A DNA stretch of 64,000 nt from contig CP136069.1 in the NCBI GenBank assembly GCA_032622095.1, positions 163,545,043 to 163,609,042 of the forward strand, in the 5' to 3' direction. The notes under the pieces are model-generated. The model was not told the DNA's origin, did no database searches, and saw nothing but the letters and a program-made list of their open reading frames with translations. The DNA is from Siphonodentalium dalli (taxonomy: Eukaryota > Mollusca > Scaphopoda > Gadilida > Siphonodentaliidae). Numbering within the stretch: position 1 is the stretch's first letter; the number at the start of each line of letters is the position of its first letter. Positions 1-10,710 of the stretch are shown piece after piece. Both the position numbers and the translations under genes were made by a program.

Positions 1-213
1 ACTGGAACTCAACCGAGCCGATGGCAAGCAGACACGCCCATTTTACGAGGACGCTAGATGATCATAACCCGAGCAGACGACATGAAGATAAACTCAACTA
101 GGAAGAAGCCAGACTTGATAAATGAACATTATTGACTTTGTTGCAATTAAATAATCAACCGTTTTAATTGTCTTAAGAGTTATATGTACCCGTATTGGTA
201 CATATCTCTTAAC
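1..213 (+). mobile_element. Probable 3' part of the 5' LTR of a Ty3/Gypsy-type element
   Basis: The sequence upstream of the primer-binding site is non-coding and would be the distal part of the 5' LTR; its start lies outside the window. I could not find a second copy downstream of pol, so the 3' LTR is either missing or represented by a part that does not overlap this one. The call rests only on position relative to the primer-binding site and gag, so the LTR boundary is inferred. Confidence 0.45.
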
Positions 214-231
214 TGGTGCCTTCGAGCCAGG
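214..231 (+). promoter_or_regulatory. Putative primer-binding site, tRNA-Tyr-like
   Basis: TGGTGCCTTCGAGCCAGG begins with TGG, the complement of a tRNA 3' CCA, and apart from an extra base matches the complement of the conserved 3' end of animal tRNA-Tyr (CCTTCGAGCCGG after TGGT). It lies between the presumed LTR and gag, where minus-strand DNA synthesis would be primed. The tRNA assignment is from memory of tRNA-Tyr. Confidence 0.5.
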
Positions 232-338
232 ATCTGAACGCTAATCGCAGACACAACGTAAAACCAGAAGAGGAACAGTGTGAACAAAAACAGTGTGGGA
301 AAATTCGCAAAACGTGAGTCTAATTGTTTATTATCATA

Positions 339-1417
339 ATGGCTACCCAATCAGTTGGTGTTCTCGCCCCATTAACAGAGTCTATCAATTCTCAAATTGC
401 TGCAATGGCCATGGCTACGGTGACACAGGTAGTGACGTCATTTGACGAAACCCCGCGAAATACCACGGGTGGGTCAAGTCAATAGAAAAATGCGCCATTT
501 TAACCGGTGCTAACGAAACAAAGAAACCCTATATGGCATTCCAAAGTAGTACGGGCCCCGTTTCGGATTTTCTACAAAGATATTTGGCCACGAATCCTAA
601 CGCCACGTGGCAAGAAACGAAAACTGAATTATCTAGTCGATTTGCCGAGATAAATGATAATCAATTCGCCTTTTCGATGCTGAGAAAAATTAAACAAAAA
701 CACAACGAGAATTTACATGTGCTAGCCGAATGAATTTTGGAGATGGCAACGGTCTCGTACCGAGATCAGCCCGGTGGGATCAACGCAGTTGAAGGCCAAC
801 TCGTAGGGTTTTATATTGACGCTTTAAGAAGCGACAGCTTGAAAATGAAGTTGATTAGAGATGCCCCGAAGACACTAAAATTGGCAGCCGAAATCGCCAT
901 GCGGGAAATGGGGATCCGACGTGTATTCAACCTACGAACGGGCCGCGAAAATTACGAAAATGAACCGGAAGCGATGGAAATCGATCATTTCAGAAACAAA
1001 CGCACGAAAACAGCCTGCGAAATATGCGCACGCGATAACCACACGACCTGAGAACATCGATCACGCCCGCGACAAGTACACGTGGAAGAAATAACCAAAC
1101 CCCAAAAAGCGATCGAGTGTTGGACGTGCCGAGGTGACCATTTTGCTCGTGACTGCCCCTTTAAGACCGAAAACCAAAGGCACATATCTTGCTGGGTTTG
1201 CGAAGGTAATCACTTGGCTAGAAATTGCCCCTCTAAATCCGGAGATTCGAAGCAAAGGCAATGGAACGCGCCGGTAACGCCACCTAGAGGAATCCGCCGA
1301 AATCAACCAACTCGATCACGTGACCTATACCATAATGCACCGCATCACAGCCGGAAATATCCGACATTAAACGAACCACCACGGCTAATGACCCGGCCAC
1401 ATACGCAAAAAAACTAG
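339..1417 (+). pseudogene. gag: gag of a Ty3/Gypsy-type retrotransposon (broken)
   Basis: Gag forms the retrotransposon particle and packages its RNA. The likely start is the ATG at 339. A 1-base loss near 468 moves the reading frame, after which one frame runs through the capsid region to 1417, interrupted by TGA codons at 731-733 and 1049-1051. The C-terminal nucleocapsid has two zinc knuckles, CWTCRGDHFARDC and CWVCEGNHLARNC, both CX2CX3HX4C, one residue shorter than the retroviral CX2CX4HX4C but found in several animal Gypsy lineages. A further Cys-Cys-His cluster lies just before the second TGA. A basic tail follows. The frame ends at a TAG placed directly after a slippery heptamer that would direct ribosomes into pol. 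The element is a relic. Confidence 0.85.
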
Positions 1418-1450
1418 GGAATCCTCTCATTGAGGCCACATATGAGAGGA
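1408..1450 (+). promoter_or_regulatory. -1 programmed ribosomal frameshift signal at the gag-pol junction
   Basis: The heptamer A AAA AAC (1408-1414) is in register with the gag frame (codons AAA at 1409, AAC at 1412) and the gag stop TAG follows at 1415. A 7-nt spacer leads to a perfect 9-bp stem, TCCTCTCAT (1422-1430) with ATGAGAGGA (1442-1450), closing an 11-nt loop. Slipping back one base enters the pol frame, which is open from here through the protease. Slip site, spacing and stem are those of a classical -1 site. A pseudoknot partner was not identified. Confidence 0.85.
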
Positions 1451-2430
1451 AGTTTAGTATCAATATTGTGGGGAACCCCAGCTCATGTTTAGTTAGAATA
1501 GGTAAAAATAAATATCGCTCATTAGTGGATAGTGGCGCGGAAGTGTCATTGATTCACAAACGCGTCTATGACGCATTACAGTTTCGACCAAAACTAACTA
1601 GGGAACACATTAACCTTAGCTCCGTGAATGGGAAATCACTGGGTGTACTTGGTAGCGTGGAACTAACCTTCAGAATGGCGAAACTAAAATTAACCCATAA
1701 ATTTTATGTGGTGAATATGACCCGGAACATGATCTTAGGGGGGGATTGGTTAACCTCTCGGGGGTCAGACTGTATTATGATCTGGGATGTCTCAAGGTCA
1801 GTGACGTGTATGTCCCCTTGGAATCGGACGCACACATAGCTTCCCTGCTGAAATTGACCAGCAAGGTTAGTTTAAAGCCCCAAACATCAACTTTATGTAT
1901 GGGAAAATCAAAAAACTTAGCTTCTCTCCACAAGTCGACATTAGTAGAGGTGGCCCAAATCGAGAAAGGCTACCTAGCATCAGAACCCGGTCTGGAAATT
2001 GGCAGCTCCATTTCTGGAGTGGACAAGAGGAATAAGGTCCCAGTCTTACTCGTCAATAACACCAACAAAACGTTTCGCCTACGGCGGGGCAGTGTAATCG
2101 GCAAGACGGTCGTGTGTGACCCCGAAACCAACCATGAAATCAACTCTTTGTCGCAAAGCTCCCGGTTCCCGACAACCCGTAATTACCGCGACAATGGCTA
2201 TGCTCTTGGGCGCGCCGACCGTAACAGGGTAGACAACTCTAGGTCAGCGCGCTCTACCGTCGAGAAAAGCTTGAATTTAGCCGAAGTTTCATGCCCAGAG
2301 CAATATCGAGAGACACTGATAAAATTGTTGAAGTCCAACTCGGACATTTTTGCCGACAAGGACACTGAGCTGACGCAAACGAGCACGGTTAAAATGCACA
2401 TTGACACGGGAAACCACCCCCGATAAAACT
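1417..2430 (+). pseudogene. pol: pol, protease and linker region (frameshifted)
   Basis: After the -1 shift the frame encodes an aspartic protease with the catalytic LVDSGAEVSLI motif (about 1516-1548) and the C-terminal ILGGDWL motif (about 1732-1752) that precedes the second half of the fold. A 1-base indel near 1755 moves the protein to another frame, in which the linker to reverse transcriptase continues to about 2426. A second break, consistent with a lost C in the C-run near 2416-2422, separates this part from the reverse transcriptase. The protease would mature the Gag and Pol polyproteins. Confidence 0.85.
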
Positions 2431-3705
2431 TCGCCCGTATCGCACCCCTTTGAATAAACGACCGTTGGTTGACACTGCCATAAATGATATGCTTGAAGCA
2501 GACATTATCAGGTCGAGTTCCAGTTATTATTCGGCGCCTATTGATCTCGCTGACAAGCGCGACGGCACGAAACTATTTTGCGTCGACTTCAGACAATTAA
2601 ATTCCATAACCAAACCTATGTCATACACACTTCCGGTCATCGACGATATTTTGGCACTTCTTGGAAAGTCGAAATTCTTCACCGCTATCGATCTCAAAAG
2701 TGGCTATTGGCAGTGCCAGGTCGCGGAAGAGGACAGACAAAAGACGGCATTCGCATGCCACCGAGGCCTCTTTGAATTCAACTCTATGCCTTTTGGGCTC
2801 CGGAACGCTGGCGGTGTTTTCTCCCAGCTTATGGCCCAGGTGTTATGTGGGATGGGTGATTACGCCATTGCCTACCTAGACAACGTCCTGATCTACAGCG
2901 AGTCCCTGGAATTACACTTGGAACATATCCAGAAAGTCTTTTGACAAGTTGCGCCAACATACACTGAAATTAAAATTTAAAAAGTGCCAATTCCTAAAAC
3001 GAGAAAAACAGTATTTGGGTTTTATAATTGATACCGACGGCGTCCGACCTGACCCCGACAAGGTCAAGGCCATCCAGTCGCTTGTACCCCCAACATCAGT
3101 CAAGGAAGTCCGTTCCTTCATTGGCATGAGCAACTACCATCGCAGATTTGTCCCCTCATTTTCGCAGATCGCTGAACCTTTGGTGCAGCTTACAACAAAA
3201 TATGCCAAATTCAAATGGGACCAAGCTTGCCAAATTTCGTTTGAAAAACTAAAGGAAAATCTGACAGCAGTGCCTCTCCTGGCCTACCCAAATACATCCA
3301 CGCCCTATACATTGTATACTGATGCAAGCGACCTTTGCATCGGTGCCTGTCTGACCCAGTTGGGCTCAGATGGCGTTGAAGAACCAATTTATTATCTCTC
3401 ACACAAACTTAGTGATACTCAAACCCGATGGCCAACTGGAGAAAGAGGCATATGCAATTCACTTCGCGTTACAAAGGTTGGACCATTACCTTCACAATGC
3501 CACTTTCACAATAAAAACAGATCATAAACCATTGAAGTATATCTTGGAATCCCCCATGCAGAACAAGAAAATTCAACAGTGGGCTTTGGGCATAACTGGA
3601 TATAACTGTAACATTGAGTACATAGCTGGCCCCGATAATCACTGCGCAGACCTGCTCAGTCGAACGCCCCTAATGCTTACACTGAACGGGAGAAGGCAGA
3701 AGTAG
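2424..3705 (+). pseudogene. pol: pol, reverse transcriptase and RNase H (frameshifted, active site changed)
   Basis: Reverse transcriptase of the Ty3/Gypsy type: the frame starting around 2424 carries VDFRQLN, AIDLKSGYWQ, FEFNSMPFGLRNA and the active-site box, which reads YLDN at about 2875-2886 instead of YLDD, so one metal-binding aspartate is replaced. An extra T near 2940 shifts the frame before the thumb (QYLGFIID). RNase H follows (TLYTDASD at about 3316, LEKEAYAI, TIKTDHKPLKYI, GPDNHCADLLSR), with another break near 3435. Four breaks across pol plus the active-site change make this copy inactive. Confidence 0.9.
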
Positions 3706-5482
3706 AGGTAGATATAAACGACAATAACCTTACAGTCGCCGAGACCCGAGCGGAAATCGCCGCCTTAAATTCGTCTAAATTTCAACCCAAAGACTTCCGC
3801 AAGCTGCGAGGTAACCCCAAAAGAACTGCCGAATAAAACTCAAATTGGCCAGGCCTACCAGCCTACTAATCTACTGTTCAACAAGCAAGGCTTCGACATG
3901 CTTGAGGAACAAAAGAAAGACCCGGAAATTGCGTCAGTTCTGGATGCCCTCGACAAAGGCGAGGACACCCGGAATGACAAACACTTGATGATTGACAGGG
4001 TACTCTATTACCTCTCGAGTGCTGAGGCGGAACCGACCCCACGCCTTTGGGTGCCCGCACATCTTCAAACCAACATAACGCAACAATACCATGATGATAA
4101 TGGCCACGTAGGAATAGACAAAACGCATGATGCGATTAGGTCGAAATATTTTTGGCCCAGACTGTACAAGGAACTAAACTGCTACGTTGGCAAGTGCGTG
4201 ACCTGCCAAGTCAGGTCTCTTTCAAAAACAATCCCCTAAAATGCAAATAACGGACACGCCCCCTTACCCTTTTGCCAAAATTGGTTTGGACCCATCAGGC
4301 CCCTACCCCACGTCGCTATCGGGTAATCGCTACATTATCAGCTTCGTGGACTTATATAGCGGGTGGGCGGAAGCGTTTCCGGTCAAGGACAAGTCAGCTG
4401 ATAACGTCGTTCATCTCTTGATCGACGAAATCTTCCCGCGACATGGATGCCCCCTAGAAATAATCACCGATAACTGCACCGAGAACATTAATTACAAGGT
4501 CAGGGACACCCTGAACATTCATCACGTGACTACGTCCTATTATCACCCCCAGAGCAACCCCCGAGTTGAGCGATTTCATTCCATTTTGAAAACCGTAGTA
4601 TCCAAGAAAGTGGCGGACCAAACAAACACGTGGGACGTCCATTTAAATCAAGCGCTAGCGGCAATCCGATTTAACAAAAATGAAACTTCAAAATTCTCCC
4701 CCTTTTTCTTGTTATACAACCGGGACGTCGTGTTCCCAATAGACAATCTTCTAAAACCCAGGCGTAAATACGCCGGAGAAGATTACCATCAAATAGCTTT
4801 GCAACAACAACACAAATCATTTATGATGGTAAACAAACACGTGAAACAGGCGAAACGCCAACAAGCAGCGAAATTTAAACAAAAAGATTGGCGAGGCCGT
4901 CTATATGTTACGAATCACTTACGAAAAAGCAAACTTGAAAGTAAATGGAAACCCTACTTCCGCATAACCAAGCAGATAACGCCCGTTACTTTCGAGTTAA
5001 GGAATCAATTAACTGGGAAAGTCACACAATCCCATGCTGAACATATGCGCAAGGCCAACCTGGAATGGGAAATCCCCAAAACTGACAACAAGCGTGCTCA
5101 AACGTATGTTGTTCCCCCTGAAGACGAAGATAGCGACGTTCCTGCCCCTAACCCTGTGGGTGGGTCTTCTGGCGATGAGACAGAACCATTACCAGATGAC
5201 GTAATCGCTCGATTTCGGAGACAATGTTCGGATTCCGATGATGATGTCCCTTTAAGCGAGCTCAAAATGCGCTTACAGCGTAGAAAATCGCGACTCGCGC
5301 GCTCAGAGCCGTTACAAAACCCCGACTCGTCCACGGACGAGGAAGCAAAGCCGAATGCCAAAGCACGACGCGTTTCTGCGCCTCGCCGACACAGGCGCAA
5401 AATAACGAAGATGCTTACGAGTAACGACAGCTCAGAGGATGAATTAATGGAAGTGGCCGCCATTGAATCAACCCCTCGTTAA
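3706..5482 (+). pseudogene. pol: pol, integrase with GPY/F-like module and charged tail
   Basis: After a degenerate linker (3706-3897), the zinc-binding domain is visible at about 4090-4210 (HDDNGHVG and CVTCQ). A frame change near 4220 leads into a long open frame to 5482. The catalytic core shows VDLYSGWAEAFPV, then IITDNCTENI (usually TDNG) and HPQSNPRVERFH (usually SNGRVER), retaining the D, D and E. A GPY/F-like module (KLESKWKPYFRITK, about 4928-4969) follows. The last 130 or so residues are unusual: acidic serine-rich blocks alternate with arginine-rich blocks. Integrase inserts the cDNA into the host genome. Exact Gypsy clade not assigned. Confidence 0.85.
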
Positions 5483-6290
5483 TGTAGGCCCGTACCGGCC
5501 CCTCGCAAGTGTAAGCAGCTCATGAATGGAGCGAGTAGCGACTTAATAAGTAAAACGTCACTGCAAACTACATGTATACTATCCTCAGTGTCCTCGATAG
5601 TATCAGCAATGTAGATAAGAACGCACCCGAACTTTCGACCTGAAATTCATTATAGAATGAATGAGACCCCGCTTTTAACTGTCTTATTGACGAGTCTAAC
5701 CTGGCTTCACAAATGTTGAAAATAACGAGCCCAATGCCCCAAACCGAACCGCGAATAGAGAGTTATTTCCGGATCAATTACAGATCGCACGTCCCCATGG
5801 AACCCGGCACTTGCGCGTAACAATTTAATAAATAAAGCTTTAAACTTTACAATCGCGCGCCGAGCGATAATGAGCACCACGTGCACGCCGCCACCCTTAG
5901 GGTTACTGAGTTTAAGCGAATCCCGCACAACTTAAATGCGATCGAAAATATTCACACGACTGACTTAGTGAACGAAAAAGTATTATCCCAATGAATGGTA
6001 GAGATGGCCAGGGTGGTATTTTGCCCTAGTAACAACTACAGTAGTAATTTTCATTATCTTGACCCACCGATTCTGGTGGAAATTTGTTAAACGACATTTA
6101 CCAAGGTTAGCCATTATGTATAATAAGCAGTTAGACCAGCGACCTGAGGATATCCCGAATGCCGTGTTCAAAGAGCCCATAGACGAAGCAATGGAGACGG
6201 ATGAACCAAAGCCGTCTGCGCTATTCCTGGACAACGATCAGGAACGCCTACATGTATATCCAATTATAGCCGTCAGAGGCTAACCACATT
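5483..6290 (+). mobile_element. Post-pol region of the LTR element, possible decayed third ORF
   Basis: Base composition stays like the retroelement until about 6290, then becomes AT-rich. Frames are short and broken. The longest (6002-6283) begins with a hydrophobic stretch including FIILTHRFWW, followed by a charged tail, which could be the anchor and tail of a decayed envelope-like protein; I see no fusion peptide, cleavage site or homology, so this is only a possibility. No convincing polypurine tract or 3' LTR was found. Confidence 0.35.
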
Positions 6291-6897
6291 TGTGGCTGAT
6301 TTGGATTAGTATTAATGATGTATCATATATTAATGTATTCCGCATTTCCTCCGTATTTATTGTTGAGCTGATATTAGAATCATTTGCATGTATATAGACG
6401 TTTATGCATTTCATATATTTCAAATATTAATTGTGGCATAACGATGTCCATGGTATTATAGTTGTATAATTATCAGATTATCATAGCAAGCGTTGAATAG
6501 GGACTAGAAATCCCAACATGCAGTCATACGTTTTGATGATTGAGATCAGTCACCCCGACTTTATCTTGTGTTTAACTGTTCGTCAACCAATCAATCTGTA
6601 GAATTAGTTGTAAATTCCATTTTCGTATTGGGCCGATCTGACGGCCCTCAAGCGATACCGATAAATTGGAAAAGTAATCATTGTGTATACCGACTGCGTC
6701 ATTTATTCTCAAACCTCACACAAATATCCGTTTGAATATTACAAGCTGACCATGGCGGTGGAACAAGGGTCGACCAGTTGTCAGAACCTACCCCCATACT
6801 CGGACAGTGAGGACGAAAATACTACTTGTAAACAAATGGAGCAGTGGATTAATCTTCTACTGCTGCCTACACCAGGCATGGTTTTCCCAGAACTGAG
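6291..6897. other. AT-rich interval, no identified gene
   Basis: Mostly AT-rich. A frame at about 6683-6897 encodes a patch with PPYSDSEDE that is cut by the mobile element starting at 6898. I do not recognise it; it may be a remnant of a mobile-element protein. Confidence 0.4.
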
Positions 6898-7467
6898 CAG
6901 GGGGGGGGGGGGGTCGGAAAAAAAATTCAGGCACGTATGGCATTTTTTCCCTTTCGATAATTTTTTGTACCCACCCACCCCCAACGCCAATTTTTTTTGC
7001 CGTTTTCGGCAGTTTTTTCCGACCATTTTTTGACACCCACCCCCCCCTTTTAACACTAAAACAGAGATTTGCGGGGGGAAATTCACTGTAAACAGCTGTA
7101 TATGAATTTCTGTGCATACTATTTATCATGGATGTTAACATGGACATGTAAATAGGAATGAGTCATTTTGAGGTCATTCGTCCAAAAAAACATGGCTGCC
7201 AGCGGCCATCTTGGATTTCAAAATTTGCAACAAAATACAACACGATAACTGCCTGCAGTCAGTTTACCAGTTAGAATTACATTATTTCTCTCATTCAAAC
7301 TGATTCAAAGTGGGTTTGAAGCCCAACTCATTGCCAAAACACTAAAAAAACAAGCAGGAAATTTTTGTTTTAGTTACGGAAAAAATTGCTTGTTGGTGGC
7401 TTTGACCACCCACCCACCCCGGCATACGTGCCGGAAGAAATTTTTTCACCCCCCCCCCCCCCCCCTG
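6898..7467. mobile_element. hAT-like non-autonomous element, 570 bp
   Basis: The interval begins CAGGGG and ends CCCCTG, and is flanked by the direct repeat AACTGAG (6891-6897 and 7468-7474), close to the 8-bp duplication of hAT elements. The subterminal regions are inverted copies of each other (GGCACGTATGGC near 6931; GGCATACGTGCC near 7421). The G- and C-runs produce spurious glycine/proline reading frames. It contains a minus-strand piece of the satellite unit found at 37-41 kb (about 7160-7230). Confidence 0.65.
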
Positions 7468-7474
7468 AACTGAG

Positions 7475-8165
7475 GGGAATTACTTTTTAATGACCACATC
7501 TGTGCTATTTACTCCTAGGGCATGTGCTGTCCTAGTTACACTTGGGGGCATGTCACATGATATAGCCATGTAGTCAATATAATTTAATGGTAGGAACCAG
7601 ACCAGTGTGGTGGGGGCGGGGGGTTGTCTAAAAAAAGAAATCCAAGGTTAAAATGAAAAAATATTGATTTTTTTTCTTTTCATTTTTTTAATTTAGCAAG
7701 GTTTCAATTTTAAAATATTTTTTTTATTAACAGATATGTCCCTGGCTGGGCCCCTATTTGACCCAGTGACCCCATTTGAACAAAACTTAACACCAGTCAA
7801 CCAAGGACGCTCCATACCAAATATTAGCTAAATTGGCCAGATGGTTCTCGACAAGAAGTTCTAAGAATTACTATGGAGGAATAGAGTTATGGCCCTGGTT
7901 ACGCGACTAATGGATCTGGTGACATCATTTGAACAAATCTGAATGCGAGTCACCTAGGGAACATCCGCACCAAATATGAACCCATTTGGTCTTACGGTTC
8001 GGGAGAAATCATTCTTGACGGACGGCGAGTGATGACTATAGCTCCACCGGAAAATTCGTCTCAGGTGAGCTAGCTACAGATGCCCATTGTTAACAAGGCC
8101 ATAGGAAAATATTTCTAAATCTTCACGCAGAGGGTGGTAAATAGCTGGAACTATCTGCCAGACTT
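7475..8165. repeat. Non-coding interval with tail of a dispersed satellite cassette
   Basis: No gene seen. The stretch 7770-8060 (ACCAAATAT..., GACGGACGGCGAG) resembles a repeat tail also present near 25700-25870, where a similar target-like sentence ends in a GACGGACG-type motif. It ends at the DIRS element. Confidence 0.4.
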
Positions 8166-8295
8166 AACAAAATAAACTAGACTTACCTTGGGAAGTAGCT
8201 GTTCATTTTGAATTATAATAGTCTACAATCAGGGAGGGCTTGACTAGGAGAGTGCCTTGCGCATGCGCAACTGTCCGCCCAACAGTTTTTAAAGC
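8166..8295. repeat. DIRS 3' inverted terminal repeat
   Basis: The inner part (about 8248-8292) matches the reverse complement of the right repeat (14567-14610). The outer part (8168-8247) is instead repeated in inverted form at 8491-8560 within the internal complementary region. Confidence 0.85.
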
Positions 8296-8490
8296 CAATT
8301 TTTTCAAGTATTGAAATTAAGTGCATAACTAGCTCTACGAGCAACTATGCTTATGTGGGACTCCTGAAATGCAAGTCCATACTAGTACCTTTCTCTATGA
8401 GCAACTATGCCGTGACCATGAACATACATTTATGGTCCATCCCTGATTGGTTGGCGTATGAATTAACTCCTATGGGATGGGAGGGCGGGA

Positions 8491-8620
8491 GTCGAGCCCT
8501 CCCTGATTGTAGACTATTATAATTCAAAATGAACAGCTACTTCCCAAGGTAAGTTTATTTTGTTTTTAATTATATATACGCCAACCAATCAGGTCGTCCT
8601 TGACTAGGGGATTCGCAGCC
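8491..8620. repeat. DIRS internal complementary region (ICR)
   Basis: Two abutting segments: 8491-8560 is complementary to the outer left end (8168-8247), and 8566-8608 is complementary to the outer right end (14612-14654). In DIRS replication this region templates the joining of the two ends into a circle. Confidence 0.85.
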
Positions 8621-8648
8621 AATAGGAAGAAAAAAAATTCCAACTCAC

Positions 8649-10710
8649 CTACGTCTGGAGGACGGAGGCTGCAAAGTCGGTAGCCGGTCCTTTGGTGATT
8701 CTCTTGTGGTAGTACTTTTGGAAAGTACTCTCACGGCTCCAGCCAGCCTTCGCCATGATTTCCTTCACGATGGTGAAGGCTTTAGAAGAGGAAGCAGCTC
8801 TGACACTGAGCTGTGAATACGGAAGTGTCGATTCCTGATTTGGTCAGGACAGTTCTGATCCAACGTGATGTGGTGGTTGTGGTAACCTTCCTGTGAGGGT
8901 TTACATAACTTATAAACAAAGAATCCTCCTTTTTTCGCAAACCTTGTGTCCTCTTGAGGTATTCTGTCACCACAGTGTAAATACATAATCTCCTATCTGG
9001 AGGATATGAACTAAATTCTAAAAACCGTTCCTCGGAAAAGCCAGCCCGGCTATGTTTTAATAATCCCTGGATATAAAACAAGTATTTGGAGTGCGTTCTT
9101 CGCTTTCCAGTAATTGTCAATAAGTGTAATGTTTGCACTCTTGCTGCATATAAAAGAGAGGCGAGCATCGCCAATTTCAGCGTTAAGTCCTTTAAACTTA
9201 AGCCACGAACAGGAGACATAGTTTGTAGTAGTCTCAGGACCACATCGACATCCCACGTGATGGCCGTTGGTTTAGTAGGTGGCCTCAAATTAAAAGCTCC
9301 TTTCATGAACCGGAGTACAATGGGATTTGATCCTGCCGGAAACTGATCTAACCGAAGCCCTAACGCAGAGAGAGCTGACCTAGCTGTGTTGAGTGAGCTG
9401 TAACTGAGTCCACTCTGAAACAGCATACTCAAATATTCTATTACTTCTGGGACAGTTGGTGAAACTGGATTAACTTTCCGGTCGTTGCAGTACTTGAACC
9501 ATCGCGTAATATAAACTGAGTACTGTTTTTTGGTAGATGGTCTCCAGGAGCATAAGATAATGTCGGTAGAGTACTGAGAAAATCCTGTACTTCGGAATTG
9601 TTCCATGAGACACGACATGCCATTAATTTTAGTTTGGGGAATAACGGATGGACATCCGCTGACCGTGGACGGCGCAACAAGACCGGTTGATGTGGCAGGA
9701 GTCGTGGATAGTTGGCGAGAGCTGTCATTAGCACTGAAAACCATGACTGTTGGCCATACCGGTAGAATTAGAATGCACGTGGCTAGGTCCCGCGCAATCT
9801 TTTGTATGCAGCGAGCAATGAGACTGAAAGGGGGAAACAAATAACATAAGTGATAGTTTCCCCATGGAATGGTGAATGCATCAATGTGTTTTGCTCCTGG
9901 ATCCAAGTGCCAGGAACAATATGTTGTAACCTTGGCGGATAATCGTGAAGCAAATAAATCAATTTCTGGGGGACCCCAAAGGGTGCATAATTGACTGAAG
10001 ACGGTAGCATGCAGCGCCCAATCAAGGCGGTCATTAAACAGCCGAGATGGAGCGTCCGCAACATTAACAGACCCAGGTATGTGAGAAAATGATAACCACA
10101 TGTTATTGAGTTGACAGTACTGCCATATGTCATGACTTACGCCATTACACAGGATGGACTTAACCCCGCCCATGTTTTTAACATAAGCCATGGCCGTAGT
10201 ACTATCAGTTAAGATAAGAACATGCCGATTTTTCAATTTTGTTGAAAAAGCCTGTAAACTGAACTTGATTGCGAGTAATTCCAAGCAATTTATATGCATA
10301 CCACTCTCTCGTACAGACCAGCGGCCACCTATGGAATCACCAGAGCTGACCGCGCCCCAACCATTCATACTACTGTCAGTATAAACTGTAACAGTTGGAG
10401 TTCCATGATCGATGCGACGGACTGCATGGTTGTCAACATTCAACACCCACCAACTAAGTTCCCTTTTCATGGGGTCAGTTATAGCCATATTGGCATCAAA
10501 CGAACCACAGTTCTGTTTGAGAGCTTTAATTTTATTGATTTCTAACTGGCGATAATGAAGTTTTGCATACTCCACCGCAGAAAATGTTGAAATTAATAAT
10601 CCGATAACACTGGCCACTGTTCGAATAGAAGCATGATCGAGATTGAAGAGATCAGTGCAACCCTTTTTGATCTTTAGTTGTTTCTCGAGTGGCAGTGAAA
10701 CGGTCATAGT
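8649..10710 (-). pseudogene. DIRS RNase H, methyltransferase-like region and tyrosine recombinase
   Basis: The open frame runs 10707 to 8782. RNase H is recognisable by TVYTDSSMNGWG, NCLELLAIKF, LILTDSTTAMAYV and HIPGSVNVADAPSR (roughly residues 105-225). Next comes the DIRS region with WGPPEIDLFASRL and DAFTIPWG, then the tyrosine recombinase (from about residue 370) with its first catalytic Arg region (YAARVQTLHLL). The frame breaks near 8806 by one missing base exactly at the HxxR box; the remaining C-terminus (KAGWSRESTFQKYY, with the nucleophile region) is intact in the next frame and stops at 8649. Recombinase of this class integrates the circular cDNA. Confidence 0.88.

Noticed and set aside
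5983-6283. Retroviral envelope gene
   Set aside because: Only a hydrophobic stretch and a charged tail are visible; no other envelope hallmark, so not called.
6683-7147. Overlapping proline/glycine-rich proteins on both strands
   Set aside because: They come from G- and C-runs of a short TIR element.
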